A stretch of 64,000 bases of DNA, taken from positions 1,588,396 through 1,652,395 of the forward strand of contig VFFE01007646.1 in NCBI GenBank assembly GCA_008921705.1. The letters run 5' to 3'. Below the pieces are notes generated by a model, which saw only the letters and a list, made by a program, of their open reading frames with translations, searched no databases and had not been told where the DNA came from. Made by a program: the position numbers and the translations under genes. Positions 49,271-62,299 of the stretch are shown in pieces. The stretch is from Burhinus oedicnemus (lineage: Eukaryota > Chordata > Aves > Charadriiformes > Burhinidae). Every line of letters begins with the position of its first letter. Positions within the stretch are counted from its first letter, which is position 1.

Positions 49271-51199
49271 TTTCTCGGCTTCCTTCCCTACATGAAGAGC
49301 ACAGAACAATGGGGAAGACCCGCTCCGTATTTTTCCCCACAAGGAAAAAACCACAGATCCCTCACATGAAAGCAGCAGTTCAGCTGCCCACCCCGGGAGG
49401 ACGCCGCTCTGCAAACGCCTCGGCTTTCTCTGGGAAGGCACGGAGCGTTTTGTAGAGTTATGGGACGATGGAAAAGGCAAAACATCAAATGAAGGCAGCG
49501 CTGGCAGGTATCTGCTGGCACCGGAGGAGATGCCAGAAGGCAAACATAGCTTTTGCCTTTAGGTTTCCAGATCAAAGTTCTGGACAAGCTTTCACTGCGA
49601 CCTTTTGTACAGCCGGAGAGAGACAATTCCTCTACAGAGAGAGGTGGAGGATTGAGCAATAAAGGGATTCATAAAATCTCTGAGGTCTCGGTAACTCTTT
49701 GGTCTCTCCGTTTTGTATTAACGTAGCTTTTGGGAAGCAGCCAGGCTTGCCTGGCAAAGGGAGCCAAGGTTTCCAACTGGAGTCCTGGTGGGGTTTGGGT
49801 GCTTCCACCACTGGGGCATCCAGCTGAGATCCCCTTCCCCAGCCAGGGTTTCAGAGGCGCTGAGCTGTTTCCCTTCAAAACTCAAAATCCAGACTGGCAG
49901 CGGCTGGGGGGTTTGCCCTTGGCCACGGGAGCAGGCAGCCCTTCGTCGTTTGCCTCTCAGGGTATGTTCTTTCAGACTTTGAACTATTTAGTTCGAAGCA
50001 CTGAGCAAGCCCGACGTGCTGACGCTGGGAAATGAAGGTCCCCCAAAAGGGTAAGGGCTTCCCAGCAGGAGACATCTCTGGCCTTTGGTGTATATTTTAT
50101 CCATGAAGACGAGGCGGTCAGCAGGGCAGTAGGCAGGCTGTTTACAGTTCAAAAATAAGATATGTCGTTTTTAAAGGGTTTTTTTTAAATAAAAAATGGA
50201 AGATTCATCATTTCTTTGGTTTGACTTCCTCCACAGTTAGTCAGAAATCATCAGGAAATGCCACCGAAGGAAATCCGTCCTGTTCTGCCTGGTCAGCACA
50301 AGGAATGCACACGCAGAGGAGGATGGCGAGGGGGGGCTCTGGCTCTTCCCGGGCAGAACTGAGGGACACAGCGGAGACAGCTCAAGAGCAAACTTGCATG
50401 ACATGTAAAGTAAAAATGACACGGAGACAAAATAAAGATGGATTTCCACAATCAGCACATCCAGGATCTGACTTTGGCACACAAGGAAAATTTGGAATAA
50501 CTCCAGAAATGTCAGTACATTTTTTCCCCCATGTTTATACGGAGCACAAAAGCATCTTGTACCACCCGTACACCTCTTCAGACTTTGCTTTTCTCTAAAC
50601 AGCTCTGACTGTTAAATGATACACGAGGCTCATCAAATAGCTTTATTTCTATTGCAGACTTGCCAATTTCCGCATGCTTTTCTCACCGGTGGCCACACCG
50701 TTACTCCCTCCACAACCTGCAGCTGGGCTGGCTCAAAAAGTGCTTGAATGTCACTATTCACCTCCAGCCTCTCTGGATCGAGTTGGGAGAAAGGGATGTT
50801 TTGGTCTTCTTCCATCAGGTATGGTAGTCTGTACACTCGCGGCTGCAAAAATGGAGACAACTAAGCGAAAGCACCATTTTTTTTCCATTGGCAGCGTAAT
50901 GTTAATCCTCCTAAGGAGCTCTGGCTAACTCTGCTGACCGCAGCTGTTCATCCAAAAAGTAGAGGCAGGAGTGGCTGGTCTATAGAGGGAGGAGGCGAGA
51001 AACAGAGAAGTGCAGGAGTTTGGAGCAAAGAGAAGAGCAGCTGTGTCCATGAGGTTTGTTTCCATCCCATAGAAAAGGTTAAGTAGGTGAACAACCCCGA
51101 AACTCAGTTTTACAGGCTAGTACAAAGTCTGTTTCTTTTCTAGAAACAGATGTTCTTGCTCAGAACAGTACACCTGCATGGCTTTATTCTATAGCAGGG

Positions 51200-52450
51200 A
51201 GTAAAACGTGCCAGGCAGCGAAGCATCCTTCATTAGCTCTTTGCATCCCTCTTTAGCTCTGCCTCGTGCTTCTCGGGAGGAGGCGGATGCAGCCAGGCTC
51301 ACCCCCGGGTCTCGCCAGCGTCCCAGAGAGCAGAGCCCAACCCGTGCCGGCAGGTCCCCAAGCTGCTGCGAGACAGATAAGGAAAATCACCTTTGCAGGC
51401 AGGAAAGCAGGTGTGTCCCAGCCCTGCAGATACTGTATCCAAAGAATTTACAAGCCGAAAGAAGAAACGGCTCTGATCGCATCTCGTGTTTATTTGGGTT
51501 ATTTTTCCTACAGGTGCCTTTGATCCCACTTCCCAGGAAGCTGCAGGTTCAAGGAGCTCTGTGGCATAAGGAAACCGCTGGGATCCTTGTGCCGGGAAAA
51601 AGGCTCGGCAGGTCCGGTCACACGGCGGCACGGAGCCTGGCCGTGGGGACGGCTCGGTGTGCCCACCGGCTCTCGGTAGGGGGTCATTGGCTTTGTTTGA
51701 CAAATACATAAGCTGTCGCTTTAGCTTGAAAGCCCTGTGCAAGCTCCTTTTGCTGCGTGGATCAAGAGGGAAACACAGCCAGCTGCTTGCACCTTCTCAC
51801 CTTCCGAAGCACCCCGGGGAGAGTCTCAGCCCTGCAGCCAGGGGAGGCAAACCCGCAGCCTCAGGAGGCAGGAAAAAATCACGCTGAGCTGGAAGTCTTG
51901 CCCACAAATACTGTGTCTCAGCAGCAGTCAGGGCGTGCTTTCTCAATATCCCCCATGCAATTCTGAACGGTCAGAAAAGACTTAAAAATCGGATTTCTCT
52001 GATAACGCTGACGCTCGCGCTGCAGCCAAGCGGAGTCCCCTGCCTGGAAAATATTGACGCAACGGCTTCCCAGTGCTGCGGAGCCCCGGTCAGCGTGAGA
52101 TGGGATCAGTAACTCCAACCCAGGGTTGAGCAACCTGTTTGTCAAACCGCGATCTGGCCGCTTCCCGGGGCGGTGCTCGCTTCCCCTCCGCACCAGCCGT
52201 CGCCGTACAAAGGGCCAAGGGCAGGGCAGGCGGGCAGAAACCCAGCGAGAAAAGCCGCTAGGCACAGGGTGAGAAGGTGCTGGGCGAAAGCGAGCCCTAC
52301 CCTGCCGTCCCCAATACCTAGCTGCTGCTTCCATGGGGAAATCACAGCCCAGGAGCCTCCAGCACGTTCAAGCACACTTTCGTAGGAGATTGGCAGAAGC
52401 TTTAGGATGTCCACAAGGTGTCCGAAGACGTCTGTAGCGGAGCGGGTGGG
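51200..52450. other. CpG-dense patches downstream of GAB3
   Basis: Several sub-segments are rich in CpG, notably 51580-51680, 52000-52120 and 52147-52305 (about 16 CpG in 160 bases by hand count). They are separated by less dense sequence. No first exon, TATA box or open frame I can recognise is attached. It could mark a promoter or a GC-rich intergenic block. Confidence 0.35.
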
Positions 52451-53668
52451 AACTCAAGGGGATACAGCTTCCACATCCCAAAACATTAGCTTTTATTTTG
52501 GCTTGGAAAGTATGCGAGTAGCTGTCCTTCCACAGGTCTAGAGCCTTTCCTCACGTGCTGTTCACATCATGCGTGGCCCTGTGGCCATCACCCCAAACGG
52601 GAAGGGGGAAAAAAGGGAAACTGCTTTGGTGAAAGAAGGCGCTCGGTGCTAGCGAACGGCCCCCATAAAGATTTTCGGTTGTCATGGGATCTACTTTGTG
52701 CCACGATTGATTTTATTATTTTTTTTTAAATAACCAGCCTCAGGAAACATCACAAGGCAAAGCCAGAGGGGAGAGCCAGTGCCCAGACCCGGGGCCGCAG
52801 GTAACCTCGAAGCGAATGGCTGCTGCTGTCAAGGCAGAGAGGAGGAACCGCCACCGCTGCCTCCTCAAAGGCTGATCTTCCATCTTGACTTGTGAAACCT
52901 TTCAGGGGGAAGTGGTCGATCTTTAGCTGTTGTTTGGAGTCATTTTCATGGAAGTCTCCAAATAGATGTTATGCCTTGGTGCTGAAGAGGGCATTTTTTA
53001 GAAAAGTAGACAAAATGCTGCTGCCGCAGACCACATTTTGTCGAGGATGGTACTGAAAGTGGATGAAGTTCATCTGTATTCCTGTCGCCCTCTTTCTGCT
53101 CACTTTCCTGTGTGCCCACGGCAGAGGGAAACGAGCCCAGCAGCAACTCGGGCAGCCCAGCGCAAAGACAGAGGGGAAATGCAGGACTTAGACCTTCAAG
53201 TAAAAGCCATTCACCTGGATTTCTTTTCGCCAAAGGGGTGTTTTTCATCAACTCATTGGCAATAAAATCAGTCCAAGTGCTGTTTTGGTCAATGCTAAAT
53301 TGACTGAAGAAGTCGCTGCCAGCGGTTGCCCACTCCCAGCCCCTGCAGTGACCACTGCCAAGGGCCACGAGGTCCAGCCCGCTTCTGCCAACACCGAATA
53401 ACCTGACTCTTGCGTTTACCAAAGTAATCCAGGATTTCTGATGTGGGTTGTTCTTCTGTAACACCGAGTTATACACCCAGGAGAGAGCTCGAGGATGGCC
53501 GGCAAGCAGGGCTCGCCTCCTCCTCCCCAGGACGCTGCCCCGTGCCTCGTGCTTCCGGACGCCTTCCCCATGTGCTGCTTCTTCACTTCACAGCCCAGCT
53601 GAAAAAGACTCCCAGCCCCAAGGGGCTGCCAACGAAATAGCATGTACTGGAATTAAAAAACCCCACAC

Positions 53669-53755
53669 CTATATCTGTATAAAAACTATTTATATCTATA
53701 TAGTGCGTGTGTATATATATAGCTTGAGGACATATATATGTATACGTATATATTC
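53669..53755. repeat. AT-rich alternating purine-pyrimidine microsatellite
   Basis: The stretch is built of TATATC, GTGTGTATATATATA and CATATATATGTATACGTATA blocks, with perfect short palindromes such as CATATATATG and TATACGTATA. It is an imperfect (TA)n/(TG)n repeat. Confidence 0.85.
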
Positions 53756-56439
53756 TTGAGAAGCACAAGACATCTGTCTCTCACGCTGGGACTCGGGGGT
53801 GTGTGGGGGCCGGCCTGGAGCCGCACCGTTCCTGCGGGGAGACCAGAGTTTCTATTTCGGTTTCCACCCCGCTGCCCAGTGCCGGTGCCACCATGCCTGC
53901 GTGCCCCAAAACCCGGGAGGCTGTGTGCACCGGCAGCTCTCTGTGCTGACAGAACGGGCAGGCTGGGGAAAGGGCGAGGAAAGTGCTATTTCTCCCTGTC
54001 ACCTCCTCCCGCCCAGGGCTGCCCTGTGGCAGATGTGACCGCAAGCGGCAGCCTGTGCTGTTGCAGGGATGCTGCAAAACACACCCAGCCGTGGTGACTT
54101 CTGTTTCCAGCCCCACAGGGGGGAACCGAAAAACACTTTTTATTTTGATATTTTTATCTTATTGCTATTGGAAATGTGCTCTCTCACACTCTTAATGTCT
54201 CGCGGGCCTGAGCCCACGTAGTGGCTGCTGGTGTTGGGGTTTAGCGGTCCGTTCAGACGACAGCCCTGCCAAAACCCCTGGCGCTGCAGGGGGGGTCACC
54301 ACGGGCAGGACCGGCACCGCTCTCTGCGTACCCTTTATGTAGACCCATACCACTGTTGTCTTTGGAAGATTACCATTATGGGTTACAGAAGTCGGCAGTT
54401 GTGCCGCCTATAAGGATTTTGCTTCTGTTTGCATCTGACTTCAGGTCAGTAGACGACAGTGGACTCGACTCCTGCCTGCTCACATGTTGCCTATGGGATT
54501 TATTGCAGTATCGGTTGTTGTCGGTTTCGGTTTGCCAGAAGTGGGTACCAACCTACCGGTTGTTACTGCGCTGGGATGGGAGCAGTGGCAGTGACCCTGC
54601 AGCTCCTCACCGCGAGCAGTGTAGGTGCTGCCATCAGGGCATGCAGCCGGACAGAGCTGTGAGCGCTGGATGTGCTGGAAACACAGCTCAGCCTCGGTAG
54701 AAATACCTCCCCTCCGGTGCCTGGGGCTCCTTGTCCCAGGGAGATAAGGCAGGCAGCCGTATCTGGCTGGGCCCAGGCGCTGGGCTGCGCTGCACTTGGG
54801 TGCACGAGCCACGTGCTGGGAACCCACCAACACCCCGTGGCTTTAAGGCGGAGGGGCTGTGAGCCGCACTGCGGCCATCCGCTATCAGTTTTGCATGCGT
54901 ATTTTTACCACTTTACCTTCTGAAGCAGGCAGACAACTGTCTGTGCTAACGCAGCTGTTTTCACCCTATGGCGCATGGAATTATGCGGTCGTTGGGCTGT
55001 CACCCAGTCACCCCATGGAGAGTGATGTTCCTGGGCACCATAGATGGTGATACCCATCGCCCTGGGAACACGGCGCCCGTCGCAGCTAATCTTGGGTGCA
55101 GGCTGATCCGTTGCCCCCTACTCCCAACCCGTGACCTGTTGGGTGCCAGCCCTCGTCCCACCCTGGTCCAGCGGCGGGCGGCACCGCCATGAAGGACGGC
55201 TTGACCGATGGTGCCCACGATAAGCACCCGTCCCCAGCTGCCCGGCAGCCTCTGTAGCCGGAGAAAGCGATGCCGTTTCCTTCGCAAGCTCACGAGCCTC
55301 AATTCACTCGTAACCCTGCTCTGGCCGTGCCTGTGCTGGCTGCTCTCAAGTGGGGTTTCACTGCTCCCCCGAGCCAGGGACACTGCAGCATCCCCAAGGG
55401 TGAAAGAGGGGACCCGGGGACCGCGAGACTCTATTGTCTGGGCCAAATCAGCTGGAGTTTTCCATCACCTTCTCTGGCACATCTTCTGCCAGCCGCAGGG
55501 ATGCCTGCGGACGAGGAATCCCCCGCAGAGCCCAGTTCCCTTCAGTGCCTACGAGTGCATCGCCCCGTAATACTGACCCCACCGCTGTGTGAGGAACAGA
55601 AACTTTATCCATCAATAAGAAAGTGTGTGTGCTTGCATATTAAATCACATACTTGCATTCAGCAGACAAAAACGCTGTCAGAAGTGGGGATGAACTAGGG
55701 GTTGCCAGTACTCGCTTTCCATTTTCGCTGATTAATTTTAGAGACAGAAGGGGAACTCTTGCGAAAACAGGACCGCAATTGTGATGTGACGTTTAAGGGA
55801 GGAGGGGTGGTGAGACCTATAGTAAGAGGCGGTATTGTTGAATAGGCACGATGGTGTAGTTGGAGAAAACGGCAAGCGGCTTTTCAGCACGCAAACGTCT
55901 CTGTCGTTGCCTGCACACTTCTTCAGCCGGCGCAACTTTAGGACTTCAAAATAAAACAGGAGCCAAAGCAGCCGATGGTAATGCAAAAGCCAATCCATAA
56001 CTGGCCATAGTTAAGAGGTAAAGAACAGCATGAACAGCTAATGAAAGCTTTAGTTTTAACTTATCACAATGAAAGGTGAAATAAAGCCATGCTTGCTGAG
56101 AGCGAGGCGCGCGCATGGGCTCGTGCCATTAACGTGTACGTGTTTCACACTTGGGAAATGTGCGTAAACATCAGCCACGGGGCTTTCGGCAGCCAGAGCA
56201 ACCTTGTGCGGGCTGCCTACGGAGCACGGGGCGCTGCCCGGCATACCTGCGCCCTAAAACACGACCATCTGGTAGAAAAGGACAGATGCGGTGGAAGAAG
56301 CATTGCTCTGTAACCCCTTAAAAACACTTACAGAGGCGTAAACAGCTCCTCTCTCCCCTGAGCCGGCCCTGAAGCCTTGCCACCGTCAACTGTCTAATTA
56401 ATTTGCTGTTGCTCTCCTTGGCTTTTCTCCAGTGCAATC

Positions 56440-56545
56440 CAAAGCAGGACCCGGCCGGCTGACGCTCCCGAGGCTGACCGCACACGCTTCCCAGTGACCG
56501 CGGACAAGCGCAACACCCCTCCGGTCTGCGCGGCCACGCACCCCA
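56440..56545. other. Compact CpG-dense islet
   Basis: About 13 CpG in 93 bases by hand count (56449-56541), flanked by CpG-poor sequence. It is shorter than a usual CpG island. No gene start was recognised beside it. Confidence 0.35.
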
Positions 56546-57061
56546 GGCAGCTTCTGCCTCCCTCCCCCTGCAAGAGGCACCCAAAAAAAACCCCAGAGGG
56601 GTTTATGCAAGTTGTTTGCCATTTTTTTTTCCTCCCAGGCAATGGAGTGGATGGCAAAACATCACCTCCCTAGCGATGCTAGTTAGTGAAACTGGCTCTT
56701 TTACTGCTGTTTTGTACACCCGTTCTGAGCTCTGGGATGACGACAGCTTGTGTAAAAAGCAGGCAAGAGCCCAGAAAGGAATGTGGCACTATCTGCTTGG
56801 CCGACTTTCTAAAAATACCGTGCGCGGCTCTGTCATCCGCACGGTAGGTACGGCAGCTTCTCCCGTCCCTGTCGGGCTGATGGGATCTGATTTTCAACTT
56901 GTTTTCCCGTAAGGTCGTACTCCGTCCGTCCCCTCCCCAGTAATTCTTGAACTCACTGCCCACCTTGCTCTCAAAGGAGTGACCGTCTGGAAAATATTAA
57001 GGTTTTGCAAATTCTGTGAGAACAGGTAATCAGGCTGAGAAAAGAGAGAGGCAACAGAATG

Positions 57062-57275
57062 AATTAAACCCTGGGAAAAACCTTAATAGGAGTCTGTGCT
57101 TTATTAGACACCAGAAAATCCACTCCTTAGTCAAGGTTTCTCTCTCATGTGGATTTGCTGGTATTTAATAAAGCGTGAACTCCCATTAAAGCTTTTCCTG
57201 TGGTTAGGACATTCGCAATGTGTGGCTTCTCTGATGTCTTATAAGCAACAGAGTTGTGTTGCAGCCTTGGAGAAC
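57062..57275 (-). pseudogene. Decayed C2H2 zinc-finger fragment (two to three finger remnants)
   Basis: Reading the minus strand from 57217 to 57131 gives 28 codons and a TGA with exact C2H2 spacing. The first Cys is kept (57209-57211), the second Cys position is His, the core reads KSF, the first His position is Tyr, the last His is kept, and the linker reads MREKP. Just upstream, 57245-57219 reads LIRHQRSHT, a typical finger end, though an overlapping frame reads TSEKPH, a finger linker; the exact frameshift is therefore ambiguous. Downstream, 57130-57085 shows a third finger scattered over three frames, including LIKHR. Two metal ligands are lost and there are stops and frameshifts, so it cannot encode a working protein. 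It is a relic of a zinc-finger gene or of a retroposed copy. Confidence 0.72.
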
Positions 57276-57430
57276 CCAGTCTGTCCGTCCGCAGGCACAG
57301 ACCCATAGAAAGTTATTTACTAGTTTATTTATTAATTCTGTGGCACATGGGGCTGCTTGTTAGATCCAGCACTTTCCCACAAAAACAGACGAAAGGACAA
57401 GAGGGAAAGGCAGGGTGTGTACGGCGGGAG

Positions 57431-57553
57431 CCATCCCATCCCATCCTATTCCATCCCATCCTATTCCATCCCATCCTATTCCATCCCATCCCATCCCATC
57501 CCATCCCATCCCATCCCATCCCATCCCATCTCATCCCATCCCATCCCATCCCA
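57431..57553. repeat. CCATC pentamer satellite array with 15-base higher-order block
   Basis: It begins with one CCATC, followed by three tandem copies of the 15-mer CCATC-CCATC-CTATT (57436-57480). Then come ten CCATC units, one TCATC and three more CCATC, about 24 units in all. The minus strand reads GGGAT repeats, which fits the G3-N2 pattern of a G-quadruplex. All three + frames stay open across it only because the repeat lacks stop codons. Confidence 0.95.
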
Positions 57554-60500
57554 CAGCATCCACTGCAGCACCAGCTCAGGCTCCTTCCCGCACCGTGACC
57601 ACCCCCTCATCTGTCTCTAGGTGTTCTCAGCTACCTCTGTGGACACCCCAGTTTTGGTTAAATTCTTAGTGTTGCCAGTGTCTTGGCTGGGTTCATTTTA
57701 GCTTGTATAAAAAAATCCATCTCCTGGATGAGTTCGAATCCACGGTGTTTCAATGGCATCAACTTAGTGCTTGTTCCATCGGCAACAACCGGTAATGCGA
57801 ATAAGCATTTTGGTTTCAAGACACTTGTAACTCTTTACTGTTTGCATCTACTTCCATTTCTCCCTTTCAGGATCAGCTTTTCAGAGGGTTGTGAGCACCT
57901 AATAACACAGCAAGATGCCTCAAGGGCATTTCACAAGTGTCTTAGCTCTTCCAAGTCTAAACTTCAGATCCTGAATTTGCATGAGATTCCTCCATCAGCT
58001 CCTGCTTTACAGAGCCTATGAGCACTTACTAAATTCATAATGTAACAGACCAAACCGGAACAAGTTACGGTAATTATATTACACTGACTACATCATACTG
58101 CAGTATTTGTTTTGCTTTGTCTTTTAAAAAATACTGAATCGTAACGTCAAGGAGAGAAGTCAAAGAAAGGGGACTTTCATTAACCTTGGTTAAATGCTCA
58201 GCAGTAAGAATCGGAGAACAGCTTCTTCATCAAACAGAAACTCTTTTACAGCAAAGTATTTCAGGAATAATACAGAAATCTTCTCATATATGTTATTATT
58301 GACAGCAATACACCGGCAGGGAATATGATTAGTCCAAGGGTAGGAACGGCAGCAGGAGCTGCGGGGCTCCTGCCCTTCTGCCTCCCCGCTCTTTTGCAAC
58401 TGTGGCATAACTTCAGATCGTTTTTTCCTTCCCCTTCTTTCTTTTCCTCTTTCTTTTCTCCCTTCTTTATACAAAGTCAGCAATTTAAAAGTTCAAACTT
58501 GACCCGCAGTTTGAGAGACAGAAGTTGGCGATGGCTGAGAGGCCACCGCTCCTCAACAGCAGCTCCTCCCCATCCAGGAAGGAAGGGGCAGAGGAAGCAT
58601 GACTGACCCTCATGTGACAGGAGATGAGAAAAAACGTGTGACTTTTACCAGTTATACACTGCGGAGCACAAATTTCACGTCTGCAGGGCACCTGGAAAAG
58701 GGGCTTAATGACCCCAGGGATTGCGTCTGATTCTGTGCATCTTGTGGGCTCCAAAACCAGCGCTGAAGCAAAGCTGACCGCAACTCAGGGTCTCTGGATG
58801 GTCCTGGAGGAAAGGGTTTTATCTGGGATCGAGACAGGATTAGTCCAGCAGGGCTCACAGGCCCTGCACTGCATCCCTGCACGGAGCCAAATCCCCTGGG
58901 AGCGGGGGCTGCTCCCGGCTGCAGGAGCGGGCTGGGGCGGCACAGTCACCCCTCTGGAAGAGCTGCAAACTCCTCTCACCACCGCTTCTCCAGCCACGCA
59001 GTGTCTTCTGGCGCCAAGCTTTTCAGTGAAGACATGTTTTAGCTTTCTGAAGCATTGGCCTGATTTCTGGAAGCAGAAATTCCCCCTCCTTTATTCCAGA
59101 AACCCTACCAGATATTAGACTACATGGAGAAAATGTAGTAAGAAAGTGCAGATAAAGTTCATTAAATATTTCTACTGCAGCGTTTTTTATTTCTTACTTG
59201 TTCCTTACGATGCATAATATCAGTCATAAAACTCAGAAAAACAAATGGTCCGTTTTTTGTGTTAAGCACAATATATGGGTGAGCAGCTGTAGATATAATT
59301 TTTCTAAGAGTAAATTTCCTCCAACCAATTTTTTTCTTGCCCTACTCAGACCAGATTTGTTTGCCACTCTGTACATTTCAGAAACTTTACTGATGTCAAT
59401 GAAACATAAAGGTAAGTGGATCTGTTCCAGATTCACACACAAATAAGCAAGCTCCATTAAAAAAAGGAACTTTTATGGTTTACTCTCCCAGCAAACTTCT
59501 CAATTTCATGGCTCCTCTCTGTACATGGCTTCTGTCCTTCCACACACAAAATGAGACACGAACTCCACTCTTCGGCACTCATCTTCCTTTGCATCGTCAC
59601 TTTTTTGCCTGGTTTCATTATTTTCACACTACATTTTTCTATTAAATTATTCTTTTAAAGAGCTGCTTATTCAGACCTGTCTCTCCATGGAATTCTCTCT
59701 GATCCTGCACTAAAAACCCATCTCAGACATAACGCCGAGTCCGAGTTTCAGCCAGGCAATCTCAGACGACAGACTCATCATCTGATCTTTTTGCATTTTG
59801 CGGTTATGCAAGGTTTGGATGAATTTAGCTGCAGAGAGTCCCAGTTCTGGAGCTATACTTCTTATCCCCATTTTACAGCTCAGACAGAAGGAAACGAAGA
59901 TCTTTAAAAGAGGCTGGCAGAAAATGGTACCCATAAATCCAAGTTGGACAACGGTATGTGGGTTTTTTTCCTCTCATGTCTCTGCTGAGGTAAGAATTAG
60001 CATTGAAACTCATCCTGGTTTTAGGTTTTTTAGATGATGCTCAGGTCTCATTTCTCTCCCAGAAACCTTGGCATCCAGTAGCCAAGTTCGACCACATCTG
60101 ACGGCAGGAAAGATCCCCAAGACACTCTGCTTTGGCAAAACTCATGGAAAACAGGGAGCCAGGCAGAAAGGACTCTCGGCGCCCCTGCCGGGAGAAAGGT
60201 TGGGACAGGGGTTCACCTCTTGTCGGGGCAGGGAATCAGCCTCAAGGCCCCACCACAGCACCCGGCAAACCCGGCTCTGCTGCCGCCACGGCTGCTGCTG
60301 CTGCTCGCAGAGTTGTGTTTCCTTCCCTTGTGGGCAGCCGTGGAAGCGAGATGTTTCTCAACCACTTTGGTGTCCTAAACTGTGCGAGAAGCAGCTTTGC
60401 TCACAGCTCACGCTTCGGTGGAGACGCCTTGCTGTCCACCAGGAAAAAAGCTAACGGCAACAGTTTAGTTCTCCCAGGTTTAAACTGGGATTGAACAAGT

Positions 60501-60951
60501 CTGATTAAATTTAGAGTTTTATAATTTTCAGATCACAACCACAGTATTTACAAAAAAAAAAAAATTAAGTAGTGATTTTTAATCTCACCTCTATCTAGCA
60601 AAACAACAGCCACCGGTAAGGTAGGTTCTGCAATAGTTTGCAGTCAGTGCTGTTGAGCAGATGGTATTTATTGACAAACCCGCTGCTAAACTGTTTGCGT
60701 TCCTGGGTCTGTAGGTGCAGCCAGCCTGAAGCACGTTCACTTCTCATTACTAAAATATTCATTTCCCTGGAAAGCCATCTGTGTCATTCAGTCATGGCAG
60801 AAGCCCAGAAACTTCCCATTCCCACTGGTGCCACCTCCCCAGCACTACTCATACGCATCCACGCCTGGACTATGTTTCCTGTCTCCTTTCTGAAGCTCTC
60901 ATCACCCACCCTACAGTAAACACAGGGCAGCAAGATGCATGAGACCTAAAT
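57554..60951. other. Intergenic sequence, no recognised gene
   Basis: No exon, RNA gene or mobile element was recognised. It includes a pyrimidine-rich tract at about 58425-58465 and short CTG units near 60291-60303. Open frames are short and unlike known proteins. Confidence 0.5.
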
Positions 60952-61421
60952 TCATAGAATCATAGAAGGGTTTGGGTTGCAAGGGACCTTAAAGATCACC
61001 TACTTCCAACCCCCCTGCCATGGGCAGGGACACCTCCCATCAGACCAGGTTGCTCAAAGCCCCGTCCAACCTGGCCTTGAACACCTCCAGGGATGGGGCA
61101 GCCATAACTTCTCTGGGCAACCTATTCCAGTGCCTCACCACCCTCAGAGTAAAGATTTTCTTCCTCATATCTCATCTAAATCCCCCCTCTTTCAGTTTGA
61201 AGCCATTACCCCTCGTCCTATGGCTCCACTCCCTGATCGAGAGTCCCTCCCCATCTTTCCTGTAGCCCCTTTAGGTACTGGAAGGGGCTCTAAGGTCTCC
61301 CCAGAGCCTTCTCTTCTCCAGGCTGAACAACTCCAACTCTCTCAGCCTGTCCTCACAGCAGAGGGGCTCCAGCCCTCTGATCACCTTCATGGCCCTCCTC
61401 TGGGCCTGCTCCAACAGGTCC
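60952..61421 (-). mobile_element. CR1 LINE 3'-end fragment (5'-truncated)
   Basis: It starts on the + strand with TCATAGAATCATAGAA, then the same CR1 3' region as the copy at 8719-9123, but extends about 60-70 bases further into the element, ending near CCAACAGGTCCA. It is about 470 bases long. The two copies are highly similar and belong to the same or a close subfamily. Both have the element's 3' end at the left. Confidence 0.94.
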
Positions 61422-62299
61422 AATTGTACATTTCCAGTTTTTCATCCTTACAGATATGAACTCAAGTCTGTAGGTGCAGGAGAGTGGCTAAGAGCAAGAC
61501 TTGCTAATGGAGCAACCTAAACTACATTGTATAACGTACTGCCTTCACATGAAAGGGATGGAGAGAGAGATGGGCAAGGAGTATTAAAAGGAGGTACCGA
61601 TGTGGTGTGAACACAAGAACTGCCAGCTACCTCGTGTAAGATGTGCTGTTGTTCTGGCTGTAGCCTGCCAGAACCACGGAGGCAGTGACCTGTAGCCAGA
61701 GAAACACCTGAAACCTTGGCTCACTCTGCCGTGCCGCAGGGGTGAGATGAGGGAGAAACCTTAGCCCTAAAAACATGGACACTTCCTTGTCTCCTTGGGA
61801 CCAACGATGCATTGGGCATTGGGGAGCTGAGGGAGAGGTGGGTAAGGTATCGCTCCATCACTCCCTAGGAGCTATTTACATACCTCTTAACTAAACTTCT
61901 ATGCAACACTTTGTGTAGCTAATTGTGCATCTTTCATGGTGTCATGGCACAACCCTCTGTAAATACATCTTTAATTCAGAATGCACCTTGCCACTCCACC
62001 CTAGGGGGTGGTAGCTTGTACTTCTTTGTCCTTATCTGATTCAAAAGGTACAGAATTTCACCTGGACACACTGTCTTACTAACAAAATTAAGTTCTGCAC
62101 TGCATCAGAAATGTAGATGTGTCTCTTATGGTGGACAGATGATGGCCTAGATTGGCTTGTCACCGATTTCATCCTCTCTCTACTGACACGAATTCCTTTT
62201 CCTTCACTAACAGATTCATAAGACATCAGATGCCTCGTCTCATATCTACACAAGTCTTGAAAAATGTGAACAATACCACATTGACAATGGATATGAACA
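61422..62299. other. Intergenic sequence between CR1 copies
   Basis: Nothing was recognised in this stretch on either strand. Confidence 0.5.

Larger units (their letters stand above)
46811..57061. other. Intergenic sequence downstream of GAB3, no recognised gene
   Basis: I recognise no gene here on either strand. It contains CTG units at 49251-49270, CpG-dense patches at about 51.2-52.4 kb and 56.4-56.55 kb, and an AT microsatellite near 53.7 kb. Open frames of 100-180 codons, such as a minus-strand one at 52946-53476, occur in GC-rich sequence with competing frames on the other strand. They show no known domain and no supporting splice pattern. Confidence 0.5.

Noticed and set aside
53918..53938. 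Bases encoding Ala-Val-Cys-Thr-Gly, as in the GAB N-terminus
   Set aside because: It is downstream of GAB3, the residues before and after do not match the first exon, and there is no fitting donor site.
57254..57669. Overlapping open frames in all three + frames with a Pro-Ser-His-Pro-Ile repeat
   Set aside because: Produced by the CCATC pentamer array, which contains no stop codon in any frame.
60977..61459. Open frame of 160 codons on the + strand
   Set aside because: It is a translation of the antisense strand of a CR1 LINE 3' end, which is non-coding.
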